64,000 nucleotides of DNA from Opitutaceae bacterium TAV5 (GTDB lineage: Bacteria > Verrucomicrobiota > Verrucomicrobiia > Opitutales > Opitutaceae): NCBI GenBank assembly GCA_000242935.3, contig CP007053.1:3395001-3459000 (forward strand). Direction: 5' to 3'. Under the pieces are notes generated by a model. It saw only the letters and a list, made by a program, of their open reading frames with translations, had not been told where the DNA came from and did no database searches. Shown in pieces: positions 16,459 through 24,968 of the stretch (positions are counted from its first letter, which is position 1; each line of letters starts with the position of its first letter). The translations under genes and the position numbers were made by a program.

Positions 16459-17709
16459 ATGAATTCTGAAATTGTATCCATGGATCAAACACGAAATGTC
16501 TTCCCGTTCGATGATTTGCCTCCCCCCGTGTGGCGGGGGCAAGGGGCGGACGGGGAAACGAAATGCCGGAGGGTGCAGGGTGAGCCGGTGCTGCTGGTGC
16601 GGGAGGCGGGCGAAAGGGAGGCGTCGGGCCGGTTGTTGTTTTCCCCGGAAAGGATTCTTCGGGTCCGTAACTCTGGCGGAACGGTGGTTTATCCACAGGA
16701 GCGGATGCGGGGAACCCGCCAGGGGACGGGAGGGAGGGCGGGCGGCGGACGGTTTTGGATGGAGTTGCCGGCACCGGCGCTTGGCAGGGATGAGCTGTTC
16801 CCGCCGATTGCCGGCGCGCGCACGATCGAACGGCATCGCGACGGGCGGCGCCTGATTCACTTTTCCGAAGGGCATTATTTTCACAGCCTGCAGGTGTGTG
16901 TGGACTACGAGACGGAAGAGAAGTGGAGCGGTCCGTTGCCGGTGGGCAGGCAGGAGGATTTGCCGGGGATGGCGGAGCGGTTGGCCGGGGGAAGGGGATT
17001 GCGGCTGGCGGTGCTGGGCGACAGTATTTCGACGGGAGCCAACGCATCGGGACGATGCGGGGTGGCGCCGTTTCAGCCGTGGTATGTGGAGCTGGTCGCC
17101 GAGGGCTTGCGACGGGGCGGAACCCGCGAGGGGACGCGAGGGGACGGGCGGTGGAAGGAGGTTGTGGTGAGGAATTTTTCGGCTGGCGGGAAGACGGCGG
17201 CATGGGGGGCCGATCGGGCGCAAATGGAGGCGGTGACCGGATTTTTCCCCGATCTTGTGGTGCTGGCTTTCGGCATGAATGACGCTTCGGCCGGCGTGAG
17301 CGCGGACGGGTTCGGGGCGAGCGTCGGGGGCATGATTCGTCATGTGCGCAGTATGCTTCCGGATACGGAGTTCGTTCTGGTGTCCGGAATGAACGCCCAT
17401 GACGCGTGGCATCTGGCGCGGGCGGATTTGCACGAAGCCTATGGCAGGGTTCTGGCGGAGCTGGCTTTGCCGGGCAGCGGGATCGTGTTATGCGATGTCC
17501 GTCCGGTTTGGGACTACGTGGCGGGGCGCAAGGGGTTCTGGAGCATGACAGGGAATGGGGTGAATCATCCCAACGATTTCGGACACCGGCTTTACGCGGA
17601 TTGCCTGCTGGCGGTGCTCGGATGCGAGCGGCAGGGCAAGGGGGGTGGTCAACCGGGACTGGCGCAGGATTCGCGTTCGATGATGGTGGAGGGGACGGTG
17701 ATGATTTGA
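16459..17709 (+). CDS. SGNH/GDSL hydrolase (probable carbohydrate esterase), cassette A
   Basis: 416 residues from the ATG at 16459; an ATG at 16480 is also possible, and the frame stays open upstream across the operator. An N-terminal beta-domain (1-175) resembles the jelly-roll of two-domain CE2-type esterases. The C-terminal SGNH domain has block I GDS with nucleophile Ser189, block III GMND at 272-275 and the block V dyad in HPNDFGH (Asp373, His376). It should deacylate a polysaccharide. No signal peptide is seen from this start. Two Gly/Arg-rich inserts (around residues 84-97 and 218-231) are encoded by similar G-rich DNA. The 3' end overlaps the convergent LacI gene by about 60 bp. Confidence 0.8.
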   Translation: MNSEIVSMDQTRNVFPFDDLPPPVWRGQGADGETKCRRVQGEPVLLVREAGEREASGRLLFSPERILRVRNSGGTVVYPQERMRGTRQGTGGRAGGGRFWMELPAPALGRDELFPPIAGARTIERHRDGRRLIHFSEGHYFHSLQVCVDYETEEKWSGPLPVGRQEDLPGMAERLAGGRGLRLAVLGDSISTGANASGRCGVAPFQPWYVELVAEGLRRGGTREGTRGDGRWKEVVVRNFSAGGKTAAWGADRAQMEAVTGFFPDLVVLAFGMNDASAGVSADGFGASVGGMIRHVRSMLPDTEFVLVSGMNAHDAWHLARADLHEAYGRVLAELALPGSGIVLCDVRPVWDYVAGRKGFWSMTGNGVNHPNDFGHRLYADCLLAVLGCERQGKGGGQPGLAQDSRSMMVEGTVMI

Positions 17710-18806
17710 TGAGGGATGGCGGGCGTTTTTTTACGCATCAGGCCGATCAGGAGGTCAATGGCGCGGGTGGCGAAGTTGCCGCTTTCCAGCGAAACCGTGG
17801 TGAGGGGAACGGGGCCCATGAGCTCATCCGAACCGACATGGTAACCGAGGAGGCTGATGTCGCCGGGGATGTTGATGCCGAGTGCGTGCAGGCTTTTGGC
17901 AAGGCCGCGCGCGAGCGAATCCTCGGCGGCGAAGATGGCAGTGGGCCAGTCCGCGCGCGGACGGCGGGCAAGCTGCATGGCGATTTCAATGCCGCCGTGT
18001 TCGTGGTCGGTGGCAAGGAATGTGTCGGCGTCGGCGAGCGGGAGGCCGAGTTCGGAAAAAAGTTCGCGGAGGATGCGCAGGCGGAGCTGGAACATGTCAC
18101 CGCGTTTGCCTTCCATGCCGGCGGCGGTGGCGATGGCAATGCGGCGGTGTCCGAGCGAGAGAAGGTGTTCGAGGCCGAGCCGGAGACCGCTCCTGATGTC
18201 GATACCGATCTGGTGGCAGGGGACCGTGCGGGTGTCGTCGTCGTGTATCAGTCCGAGCAGGACGGCGGGGATGCCGGCGTTGTGGAGCAGGGTTGCGGTT
18301 TCCCTGAGCGAGGTGTCGAAGACGTCGGGCGCCCAGATGACGCCTTCGACGCAGTTTTCGCAGAATTGCTGCATGCCTTTGCGCTCGCGTTCCATGTCCC
18401 ACCACGAGAAGTGGACGGAAAGGGTGTAACCGGCGGCTTCGCCGACGCGCTGGAACTCTTCGAGCGGGGTGGCGAAGAAGCGGCTCATTTCGGTCAGCAT
18501 CACGCCAATGACGCGGGTGGCGCCGCCGGAGAGGGAGCGGGCGAGGCGGTTGGGGTAGTAGCCGATTTTCTTGGCGGCGGCCTCGATGCGTTCGCGGGTT
18601 TCGGTCCTGATGCGGGGGTCTTTGCGAAGAGCGAGTGAAACCGTGGAGAAATCGACGCCGGCCTCGCGGGCGACGTCCATGATGGTCGTGCGTTTGCCGG
18701 TGGACGCGACGGCCGGGGCGGTCGAAGACGCGGCGGAAGACGAGCGGGCCGGACGTTTGCCCGAGGGTCGGCCGCGGAGTCGCGCCTCTTTTTTTTCGGA
18801 AGCCAT
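17649..18806 (-). CDS. LacI-family transcriptional regulator with basic AT-hook-like N-terminal extension (cassette A)
   Basis: 385 residues. The HTH (TIMDVAREAGVDFSTVSLAL) begins only at residue 41. The first 40 residues are disordered and basic, with LRGRPSGKRPAR resembling an AT-hook core (RGRP). A canonical hinge GYYPNRLARSLSG follows the HTH, then an effector domain with VIGVMLTEMSRFFATPL. An operator-like TTCAATCGCTTGAA lies directly upstream, overlapping the leader, so it is probably autoregulated. The same motif precedes the PEP-CTERM gene at 9610 and the divergent pair at 16323/16459, which makes this the likely repressor of cassette A. Confidence 0.85.
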   Translation of the reverse strand: MASEKKEARLRGRPSGKRPARSSSAASSTAPAVASTGKRTTIMDVAREAGVDFSTVSLALRKDPRIRTETRERIEAAAKKIGYYPNRLARSLSGGATRVIGVMLTEMSRFFATPLEEFQRVGEAAGYTLSVHFSWWDMERERKGMQQFCENCVEGVIWAPDVFDTSLRETATLLHNAGIPAVLLGLIHDDDTRTVPCHQIGIDIRSGLRLGLEHLLSLGHRRIAIATAAGMEGKRGDMFQLRLRILRELFSELGLPLADADTFLATDHEHGGIEIAMQLARRPRADWPTAIFAAEDSLARGLAKSLHALGINIPGDISLLGYHVGSDELMGPVPLTTVSLESGNFATRAIDLLIGLMRKKTPAIPHQIITVPSTIIERESCASPG

Positions 18807-18814
18807 CGAGCCGT

Positions 18815-18828
18815 TTCAATCGCTTGAA
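18815..18828. promoter_or_regulatory. LacI-type operator, autoregulatory
   Basis: TTCAATCGCTTGAA pairs at 12 of 14 positions, has a central CG and begins 8 bases before the LacI start codon. It belongs to the same motif family as the sites at 9567, 9584 and 16343. Confidence 0.6.
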
Positions 18829-18919
18829 GGAGGCTTGTCGACTGGTTTGTCGCCTGCACACGGTTTTTTGTGCGGCAGCGCGGTATTGGTATTCCCGAAA
18901 ACCTGGGCGATGCTAGCCG

Positions 18920-20197
18920 TTACTTGCGGTCCGGGTCGCCGAGGTTGAGGCCGGTGATGATGCGGGAGCCGCGTTGCCAGGTCCAGTAGGCCCAGGTCCA
19001 TTGCAGGAAAATGACGAGGCGGTTGCGCAGGCCGACGAGAAAGTAGAGGTGGATGGTCAGCCAGGCGGCCCACGCCGCCCAGCCTCGCCAGCGGAGCTTG
19101 CCCACCTGGGCCACGGCGGCGCTGCGGCCGATCGTGGCCATGGAGCCCTTGTCGCGATAATAAAACGGCCTTCGCGGGCGGCCTTTCAGATCGGCGAGAA
19201 TCTGGCGGGCGGCGTGGCGCCCCATCTGCGCGGCGGCGGGAGCCACGCCGGGCACGCGCACGCCGCGCGGGTCGGTCAGCGCGGCGAGGTCGCCGGCGAC
19301 AAAAACATGATCGTGGCCGGGAACCGCGAGATCGGGCGCGACCTGGACGCGACCGCCGCGATCGAGCGGCACGCCGGCAAGGGTGCGCGAGACCGGGCTG
19401 CCCTCGACGCCGGCCGCCCAGATCGTAACGACACTGTCGATACGTTGTTCGCCGGCCTGCACCCAGCCCTGGCCGAGGTCGCGGACGGGCGTGCCGAGGT
19501 GGACGGTGACGCCCATTTTTTCGAGGCGGCGGCGGGTATAGTCGGACTGCGCGGGGGAAAACATCGGGAGCAGGCGCGGGCCGGCTTCGACGAGATGGAC
19601 ACGGGCGAGTGACGGATCGATGCGGCGGAAATCGTCCACGAGCGCCTGGCGGGCGAGTTCGGCGAGCGCGCCGGCCATCTCGACGCCGGTGGGACCGCCG
19701 CCGACCACGACAAAGCTGAGCAGGCGCTGGGCTTCGCGGGGATCGGGCGCGGCTTCGGCACGTTCGAAGGCGAGCAGCATCTCGCGGCGCAGGCGGGTGG
19801 CTTCATCGAGCGTCTTGAGGCCGGGGGCGTGTTGCGCCCATTCGTTGCGGCCGAAATAGCCGGTGCGGGCTCCGAGCGCGACGATGAGGTAGTCGTAGGG
19901 CAGGGTGGTGGTGGAGAGTTTCACGCGGCGGGCCTCGAGGTCGATGCTCTCGACGGCATCCATGAGCGTGGTGACATTGTCCTGGTTGGCGAGGATGTGG
20001 CGGAGAGGCTGGGCGATGTCGGGCGCGGCGAGTCCGGCCGTGGCCACCTGGTAGAGGAGCGGCTGGAAAAGGTGGTGGTTTTGCCGGTCCACGAGCGTGA
20101 CGCGGACGGCGGGCGTAGCCAGGGCGCGAGCCGCGGCGAGGCCGGCGAAACCGCCGCCCAGAATGATAACGTGTGGAGGCACGGTTGATTTGTTCAT
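18920..20197 (-). CDS. ndh: Type II NADH dehydrogenase (NAD(P)/FAD-dependent oxidoreductase)
   Basis: 425 residues. The FAD motif GGGFAG is at 14-19 with Asp37 ending the second strand. The NADH-binding motif GGGPTG is at 166-171, and the C-terminal FAD motif is VFVAGDLAAL. The NDH-2 hallmark NHHLFQPLLYQVATAGL follows the first motif. A C-terminal hydrophobic segment (AWLTIHLYFLVGLRNRLVIFL) anchors it to the inner membrane. It passes electrons from NADH to quinone without pumping protons. Its start codon overlaps the stop of the HemS-like gene by 4 bases, so the two are translationally coupled and belong to the Fur-box-led operon. An iron-linked respiratory switch is an inference. Confidence 0.9.
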   Translation of the reverse strand: MNKSTVPPHVIILGGGFAGLAAARALATPAVRVTLVDRQNHHLFQPLLYQVATAGLAAPDIAQPLRHILANQDNVTTLMDAVESIDLEARRVKLSTTTLPYDYLIVALGARTGYFGRNEWAQHAPGLKTLDEATRLRREMLLAFERAEAAPDPREAQRLLSFVVVGGGPTGVEMAGALAELARQALVDDFRRIDPSLARVHLVEAGPRLLPMFSPAQSDYTRRRLEKMGVTVHLGTPVRDLGQGWVQAGEQRIDSVVTIWAAGVEGSPVSRTLAGVPLDRGGRVQVAPDLAVPGHDHVFVAGDLAALTDPRGVRVPGVAPAAAQMGRHAARQILADLKGRPRRPFYYRDKGSMATIGRSAAVAQVGKLRWRGWAAWAAWLTIHLYFLVGLRNRLVIFLQWTWAYWTWQRGSRIITGLNLGDPDRK

Positions 20198-21330
20198 GCA
20201 GAAGGTGGATTCGTGTCGGCGGCGGCGGGAGGGGTGGCGGTCCCGGAGTCACGGGTGACCAGGTTTTCCAGCCACGCAAGTCCGGCGGGCGATGAGGCAA
20301 ACCGCAGCGCCAGGCGGGCGAGGCCCGGGGCGTCGAAGAGTTCGAGCCAGAATTCGTCGCGCGCGGCGGAAGGGCGGCGCGTCAGCCAGGCGGTGTGGCC
20401 GGGCGCGGGGTTGGCGGGGTCGGGGTCGAGGAAGAGGTGGAGCTGGTGGCGGGTGTCGGCGAGGACGAGGCAGCGATCGCCGAGGCGGCTGACGTGCGGC
20501 GTGAACCGGGCGCGGGTGCGGCGGGTGGAGCCGTGTTCGAGAACGCAGTCGAGCGAGTGCGGCGGACAGTCGGGGGCGGCGTTGCCGCGGGTAACCGTCA
20601 TCAGCATCCGGGCGAGGGCGGCGAGGCTGACGGGGCGGGCGCGTTCGGGGCCGAGAGCGCGGGCGGCGGAGAGGCGCCAGGCGGGCGTGGCGCCGGTGGC
20701 CAGCGAGGGGCTCCAGGCGGGATCGGCGGCATCCCAGCGGGCGGGGAGATTGTGGCCCCAGGCGGCGGGCGGGCGGGCGTCGGGGACGAGGGGAGCGGCG
20801 ATGGACCAGCCGTCGCTGGCATGATCGGAGAGGAGGATGTGCCAGAGATCGGTATCGCGCGGGGCGATGTGGAGCTTGAGGAGACCATGCCCGTTCTCGT
20901 CGAAAATCTGCCAGCCGAGGACGCGGCCGCCCGGGGCGGGTTCGTCGACGGCGAGGGCGAGCGACCATTCGGAGAGATCGATCTCCGTACCGGTGGAGAG
21001 CTCCATCCACCAGGTGCCGGCGCAGGGCCGGAAATCGGGCCGGATGCCGGCGCGGGCGAGCCCGGCGGTGCGGGTGCGGACGACGAGGAGGACGGAGGAA
21101 AGTTCGTTGAAGGCGCGGAGCAGGGCCGGCCAGTCGGTGGCGAGCCGGACGCAACGGGTGCCGTTTTCAGCGGTATGGACCCGGCTTTTCGGCACCGCCG
21201 GCCAGGGGACGTCAGGGCAGACGGGCAGTTGCATGAGCGAGGCGCCGGCGGCTGCGACAGGCGTGGCGGCGGGTCCGGAAGCGGAGTGGCGGGAACCGGT
21301 GAACGGGAAAGGATTATCGTCGCGGAGCAT
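20194..21330 (-). CDS. hemS: HemS/HmuS-like heme utilisation protein
   Basis: 378 residues, slightly longer than HemS (about 345). The two-repeat HemS plan is visible. Repeat 1 has EIDLSEWSLALAVDE then GWQIFDENGHGLLKLHI, matching the family pattern of a beta-sheet with FD-x-x-G. Repeat 2 has HQLHLFLDPDPAN then FWLELFDAPG. HemS proteins bind cytoplasmic heme and traffic or degrade it. The match is by pattern and fairly divergent. The start may instead be the Met at 21234. It is the middle gene of three behind a Fur-type box and overlaps ndh by 4 bases. No heme transporter is visible in this window. Confidence 0.65.
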   Translation of the reverse strand: MLRDDNPFPFTGSRHSASGPAATPVAAAGASLMQLPVCPDVPWPAVPKSRVHTAENGTRCVRLATDWPALLRAFNELSSVLLVVRTRTAGLARAGIRPDFRPCAGTWWMELSTGTEIDLSEWSLALAVDEPAPGGRVLGWQIFDENGHGLLKLHIAPRDTDLWHILLSDHASDGWSIAAPLVPDARPPAAWGHNLPARWDAADPAWSPSLATGATPAWRLSAARALGPERARPVSLAALARMLMTVTRGNAAPDCPPHSLDCVLEHGSTRRTRARFTPHVSRLGDRCLVLADTRHQLHLFLDPDPANPAPGHTAWLTRRPSAARDEFWLELFDAPGLARLALRFASSPAGLAWLENLVTRDSGTATPPAAADTNPPSA

Positions 21331-21396
21331 GTGGCCGGCGGGATGAAAACAGGATGGTCGGGACGGGAAATGGCGGGAGGTTGCCTGCGGCCGTGA

Positions 21397-21789
21397 CTAG
21401 ACGGCGCCCTCATCCGGGGGCGGGAGGACGCCGGCGGCGAAGGCCGGAGAGGCGGCGACAAGGACGCTGACGCGAGCGTCGGGACAGAAACAGGCGAGCC
21501 GGCAGGCAAGGCACCAGACGGCGTGCTGGGAAACAGCCTGGCCGGGCGAGAGATGAAGGGTAAAGAGCCCGCCGGCCGGCACTCCGTCATGCCCGGTCGC
21601 GGGTTTGAGGCAGAGGTTTACCCCGACATCCCGGGCACAGACCTTGGCGACGTCTTTGAGGTACCGGACCGTATCCTGATCGGGCGCAAGGACATCGCAA
21701 TCGAATGAAGGCCCGGTCAATCCGGCGCGAAGCGATCGTGATCCGACAGGGAAAGGGGGATCGGCATTTCTTTCAGGAATGAGACTCAT
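21397..21789 (-). CDS. Hypothetical protein, first gene of a Fur-box operon
   Basis: 130 residues from the ATG at 21789; an in-frame ATG at 21831 would put the Fur box inside the gene and is less likely. The composition is that of a small soluble alpha/beta protein, with a cysteine cluster CLACRLACFC near residues 94-103. I do not recognise the family. The start codon lies inside a Fur-like box, and the HemS-like gene begins 66 bases downstream, so a role in iron or heme acquisition is likely. The cysteines could bind metal or an Fe-S cluster (inference). Confidence 0.6.
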   Translation of the reverse strand: MSLIPERNADPPFPVGSRSLRAGLTGPSFDCDVLAPDQDTVRYLKDVAKVCARDVGVNLCLKPATGHDGVPAGGLFTLHLSPGQAVSQHAVWCLACRLACFCPDARVSVLVAASPAFAAGVLPPPDEGAV

Positions 21790-21793
21790 TATC
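21775..21793. promoter_or_regulatory. Fur-type iron box
   Basis: AGGAATGAGACTCATTATC matches 14 of 19 positions of the Fur consensus GATAATGATAATCATTATC. It has the ATGA...TCAT dyad and overlaps the start codon of the 21789 gene. Repression when iron is plentiful is expected. Confidence 0.6.
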
Positions 21794-21905
21794 AATAAAT
21801 GAGCCTGACGACCTTGCCGGCAGGGTTTCAAACTCTTTTTTTCGAGGGTCTGGGTGCCGATGCGGGTGGTGTCCCGGAACGGAGGAACCGCCTTCCCCGC
21901 TTGGG

Positions 21906-23150
21906 CTACGAAGTCATCGCGACGAGTTTCTCAACGTCGCAAAGCGCCACATCCACTCGTCCGCGGACGAATGTCGTGTAGCACACATAGCGGTCCTGTG
22001 CACAAAACTGTGGATGCGGATGCACATGGTAACGCTGCAACGCAGGTGGAGGATAATCCGAATGTGACACGATTTCAGCTTCACGTCCCGTATTCCGGTT
22101 GATGAACACCACGCGATAAATGCCGGTATGTGGTCCCGGTATGCAATCGGCGACGATCAGCGCCCCGTCGGCGCTCGCGTGCGCGTGCGAAACCGTGTTC
22201 GACGCCCACAGTAACTCCGGTGTGCGCCGTTCCGCCTTTCCGGACACATTGACCCGGAAGACACCCTTTCCGTAGTGCACATAAAATACATGCCGTCCGT
22301 CCATTCCCCACCATTCGTGGCCATGCTTCGTGCGCGCATCCGCGACTATTTCTGCTGTAGTATGCGCGTAATGCGGATTGCCCGGATGTATTGCCCCCGC
22401 AAGCGGATCGGCAAACACCGGCTCCGCCACGCCTCCGCTATTGCGGCGGAGCAACCACAGGCGATTGTCGTAGCGCGTAACCTCGCCCGTCACCGGATGC
22501 ACCGAATGATCCCGCGCCAGCAATTGCAGATCCGGGTCGACCGGGCTGAACTGCGCATGGTTGAAACACCGGTCAAACCGGCCCCACAAAACAAACTCGC
22601 CACCATTCAGCGGCAGATGTCCGACCTGCCATTCGTTGCCGATTTCCACGTCGAGATTCACCGCCTTGCGGTCGGCCGAAAACGTCAGGTGGGTTGCCAA
22701 CCGCCACGGGCGCCGGTTCCTCGCCAGTTTTTCAGGAAACCGGTTGACCAGCGTTGCCCTCGTATCTTCTGATGGACTACGCTTCCAGACTTCCAGTCCC
22801 GAGCACCAGTAAACTTCTCCCGTCCGCCCGTCGACGAGCGGAGATGCGTCGGTGAAATGGGTTTCCGGAAAGTGCGTGACTGTCCCCTCCGCCAGATCGG
22901 CCACGCCGAGCGAACGTCCCTGGTTGGCATTCCCGCTTGGCGGAAATGCGCAGTAAAACCAGCAAAAACGCCCGTCGTCGCCAAGGCTCCGGTTCACGAA
23001 ATAAAACGACTGCTGTACCGGAGCTACCCGCGAATTCAGGATAAAGCTTTCCACACCTGATCCGGGATCCCTCCACGACTGGAAAAGTCCGGATTCCACG
23101 AGCAGTTTTTCGGTGGACGAGATGGCGGTGTCCGGAATTTTTGTAAACAT
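21906..23150 (-). CDS. Oligogalacturonate-lyase-like beta-propeller protein (PL22-like)
   Basis: 414 residues and no signal peptide, so cytoplasmic. Repeated propeller strands carry the His-rich motifs that line the Mn-binding centre in PL22 enzymes: CFNHAQFSP, HEWWGMDGRHVFYV, SNTVSHAHASADG and HPHPQFCAQDRYVCY. PL22 enzymes cleave short oligogalacturonides inside the cell. The match is by motif and fold, so another intracellular sugar lyase is possible. GGAG sits just upstream of the ATG. It follows the GH63-like gene on the same strand and both lie downstream of the LacI gene at 25220, suggesting one sugar-controlled operon. Confidence 0.5.
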   Translation of the reverse strand: MFTKIPDTAISSTEKLLVESGLFQSWRDPGSGVESFILNSRVAPVQQSFYFVNRSLGDDGRFCWFYCAFPPSGNANQGRSLGVADLAEGTVTHFPETHFTDASPLVDGRTGEVYWCSGLEVWKRSPSEDTRATLVNRFPEKLARNRRPWRLATHLTFSADRKAVNLDVEIGNEWQVGHLPLNGGEFVLWGRFDRCFNHAQFSPVDPDLQLLARDHSVHPVTGEVTRYDNRLWLLRRNSGGVAEPVFADPLAGAIHPGNPHYAHTTAEIVADARTKHGHEWWGMDGRHVFYVHYGKGVFRVNVSGKAERRTPELLWASNTVSHAHASADGALIVADCIPGPHTGIYRVVFINRNTGREAEIVSHSDYPPPALQRYHVHPHPQFCAQDRYVCYTTFVRGRVDVALCDVEKLVAMTS

Positions 23151-23215
23151 GATCTCCGGGGAGGAATGGAGGTTAAATCATTAAGGCAGGCTCAAAAATC
23201 AACACCCTGACCGCC

Positions 23216-24883
23216 TCAGGATTCCAGCAGCCAGTCCACATAAAGTGTCGCGGACCAGCCATAGTCATGGATTGCCTGATGCGGATGGCGGCCCGGGATG
23301 TTTTTGAGTTTGCGCAGCAGAAACGGCGGCTCCACCTGACGGCGGTCGTCGAAGTATTCGAAAAACGTACCCCATGTCGCGCATGTCCGCTCCAGTTCCG
23401 CCAGCGTGAGCGTGCGCAACCGGTCGGCGGCGGCGCTCAGGCCGTAGCGGCGGAGGCCGCGCGCCACAAGCCAGTTGATGTTGATCCACGTCGGGCCGCG
23501 CCACATGTCCTTCGAATAGCTGGCCGCATCGCAGGCGGCGATCGAGGGAATCGGAAACGCGGTGCCGAAGGTCGCGGGGTTTTCGAGATGCGCGGCGAGC
23601 TCCATCGCCTGACACAAATCGGGAGCGCCGCAAAGCAGCGGCAGGAAGCCCGCACTCGACAGGATCCCCGTGTGCCGCCCGGTCCGGGGATCGAGGTCGC
23701 AATAGAGCCGGTGTTCGTCCGACCAGAGTTTTTCGTTGATCAGGGCGCACAGCGCGGCGTGGCGGGCGGACCAGCGTGCGGCCTCGTCGGGGCGGCCGAG
23801 GAGAAGCGCGAAGGCGGCGAGCGTCTCGTATTCGCTGGCCTGGTACGCATTGAAATCCGGCGCGTCGAGAGGGACGGCGATGTCGAAGCGCGGAGAGTTG
23901 TCCATGCCGCTCTCGCCGCTGCGGCAGTCCGGTGTTTGCTCGATGAACCATTCGAGCAGGCCACCGCCGTCGGTATCGCGGTGGGCGGCGTTCCACTCCA
24001 CGCAGGCGCAGAGCTTCGGATAGAGGGCGGCCAGCCAGGCGAGGTCGCGTGTCTTTTCGAAAACGAGACTGGCGCCGAGCGCGAGGACGGGAGGTTGGGT
24101 GATGTCGGAACGTCGCCTCGGGTTGGCCATGTGCGGCACGAAGCCGTCGGGCGCCTGGACGTCGAGCACGGCGTCGATCATCTGCTGTGCGAGCGCCGGG
24201 TCGATGTGCCGCCAGCCGATGGCGTGGAAGGCGGAGTCCCAGAGCCACATGTCGCGGTGCGGCCAGCGGTCGGGCGTGGTCCAGGGGTGACGAATGATCC
24301 CTTCCGGTGAGCAGACCTGCCCTTTCATCTGCGAGAGCGCGCGGACGAGAGGATGACGGGAGGCGGCGGGCACGGGGCGGGGGAGTCGGGGAAGTTGCCG
24401 TTTCAGCCAGTGGAGGCGCGTGCGGACGATGGCATCGAAATCGATATCGAGCAGGGCAGGATTGAAACGGGCCGAGGAGCCGACAAGCAGGCGACCGTTG
24501 CCGGAAAGGGACGCAATCGCGGCGGAAGCGGCGTGCATTTCACAGGAACCTTCGACCAGGAGATGGTGCGCATCGAGCATCACGCCGCGAATGAGCGAAC
24601 CGTCGTCCGCCTGCGCTTCGAACCAGTCGCCGGTGACACGGGATTGGCCGACCCGATGGAGAAACCGCACATGGCCCGGTCCGGGAAACTTGCAGTCGAT
24701 CCCGTCGGGAACCGTCCGTGCCACGAGCCCGTGGGTGTAGTCGGCCGGACCGTCGAGATGGGAAAAGGCGAGCAGGTTGCCGGTGTGCCAGCGGTGCGAG
24801 ACGGGAACGGATTCGGGAGCGTGCGCACGGGCGTGTGCGGACTGGCGTGGTGGTGTGTCGAGTACGGAGGAGGCCGTGTGCAT
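23216..24883 (-). CDS. GH63/trehalase-like (alpha/alpha)6 toroid glycosidase
   Basis: 555 residues from the ATG at 24883 (MHTASSVLD); the longer frame upstream runs through a repeat element and is rejected. The catalytic toroid is indicated by RDMWLWDSAFHAIGWRHID near the middle, QPPVLALGASLVFE, and the closing MWRGPTWININWLVARGLRRYGL. The same blocks mark the GH63, GH15 and GH37 superfamily, with the WDSAFH aspartate as probable general acid. There is no signal peptide, so it acts on imported oligosaccharides. It is probably an alpha-glucosidase or mannosylglycerate-hydrolase-type enzyme; substrate not determinable. It shares the strand with the PL22-like gene (65 bases downstream). Confidence 0.7.
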   Translation of the reverse strand: MHTASSVLDTPPRQSAHARAHAPESVPVSHRWHTGNLLAFSHLDGPADYTHGLVARTVPDGIDCKFPGPGHVRFLHRVGQSRVTGDWFEAQADDGSLIRGVMLDAHHLLVEGSCEMHAASAAIASLSGNGRLLVGSSARFNPALLDIDFDAIVRTRLHWLKRQLPRLPRPVPAASRHPLVRALSQMKGQVCSPEGIIRHPWTTPDRWPHRDMWLWDSAFHAIGWRHIDPALAQQMIDAVLDVQAPDGFVPHMANPRRRSDITQPPVLALGASLVFEKTRDLAWLAALYPKLCACVEWNAAHRDTDGGGLLEWFIEQTPDCRSGESGMDNSPRFDIAVPLDAPDFNAYQASEYETLAAFALLLGRPDEAARWSARHAALCALINEKLWSDEHRLYCDLDPRTGRHTGILSSAGFLPLLCGAPDLCQAMELAAHLENPATFGTAFPIPSIAACDAASYSKDMWRGPTWININWLVARGLRRYGLSAAADRLRTLTLAELERTCATWGTFFEYFDDRRQVEPPFLLRKLKNIPGRHPHQAIHDYGWSATLYVDWLLES

Positions 24884-24968
24884 GATTTCGTTGCGCCAAG
24901 GGAACGATACGCACCGCCCGGCCGCGAGAAGGCGGCAGGTGAAGCGTTCAGTCCGCCATGCCCACTGT

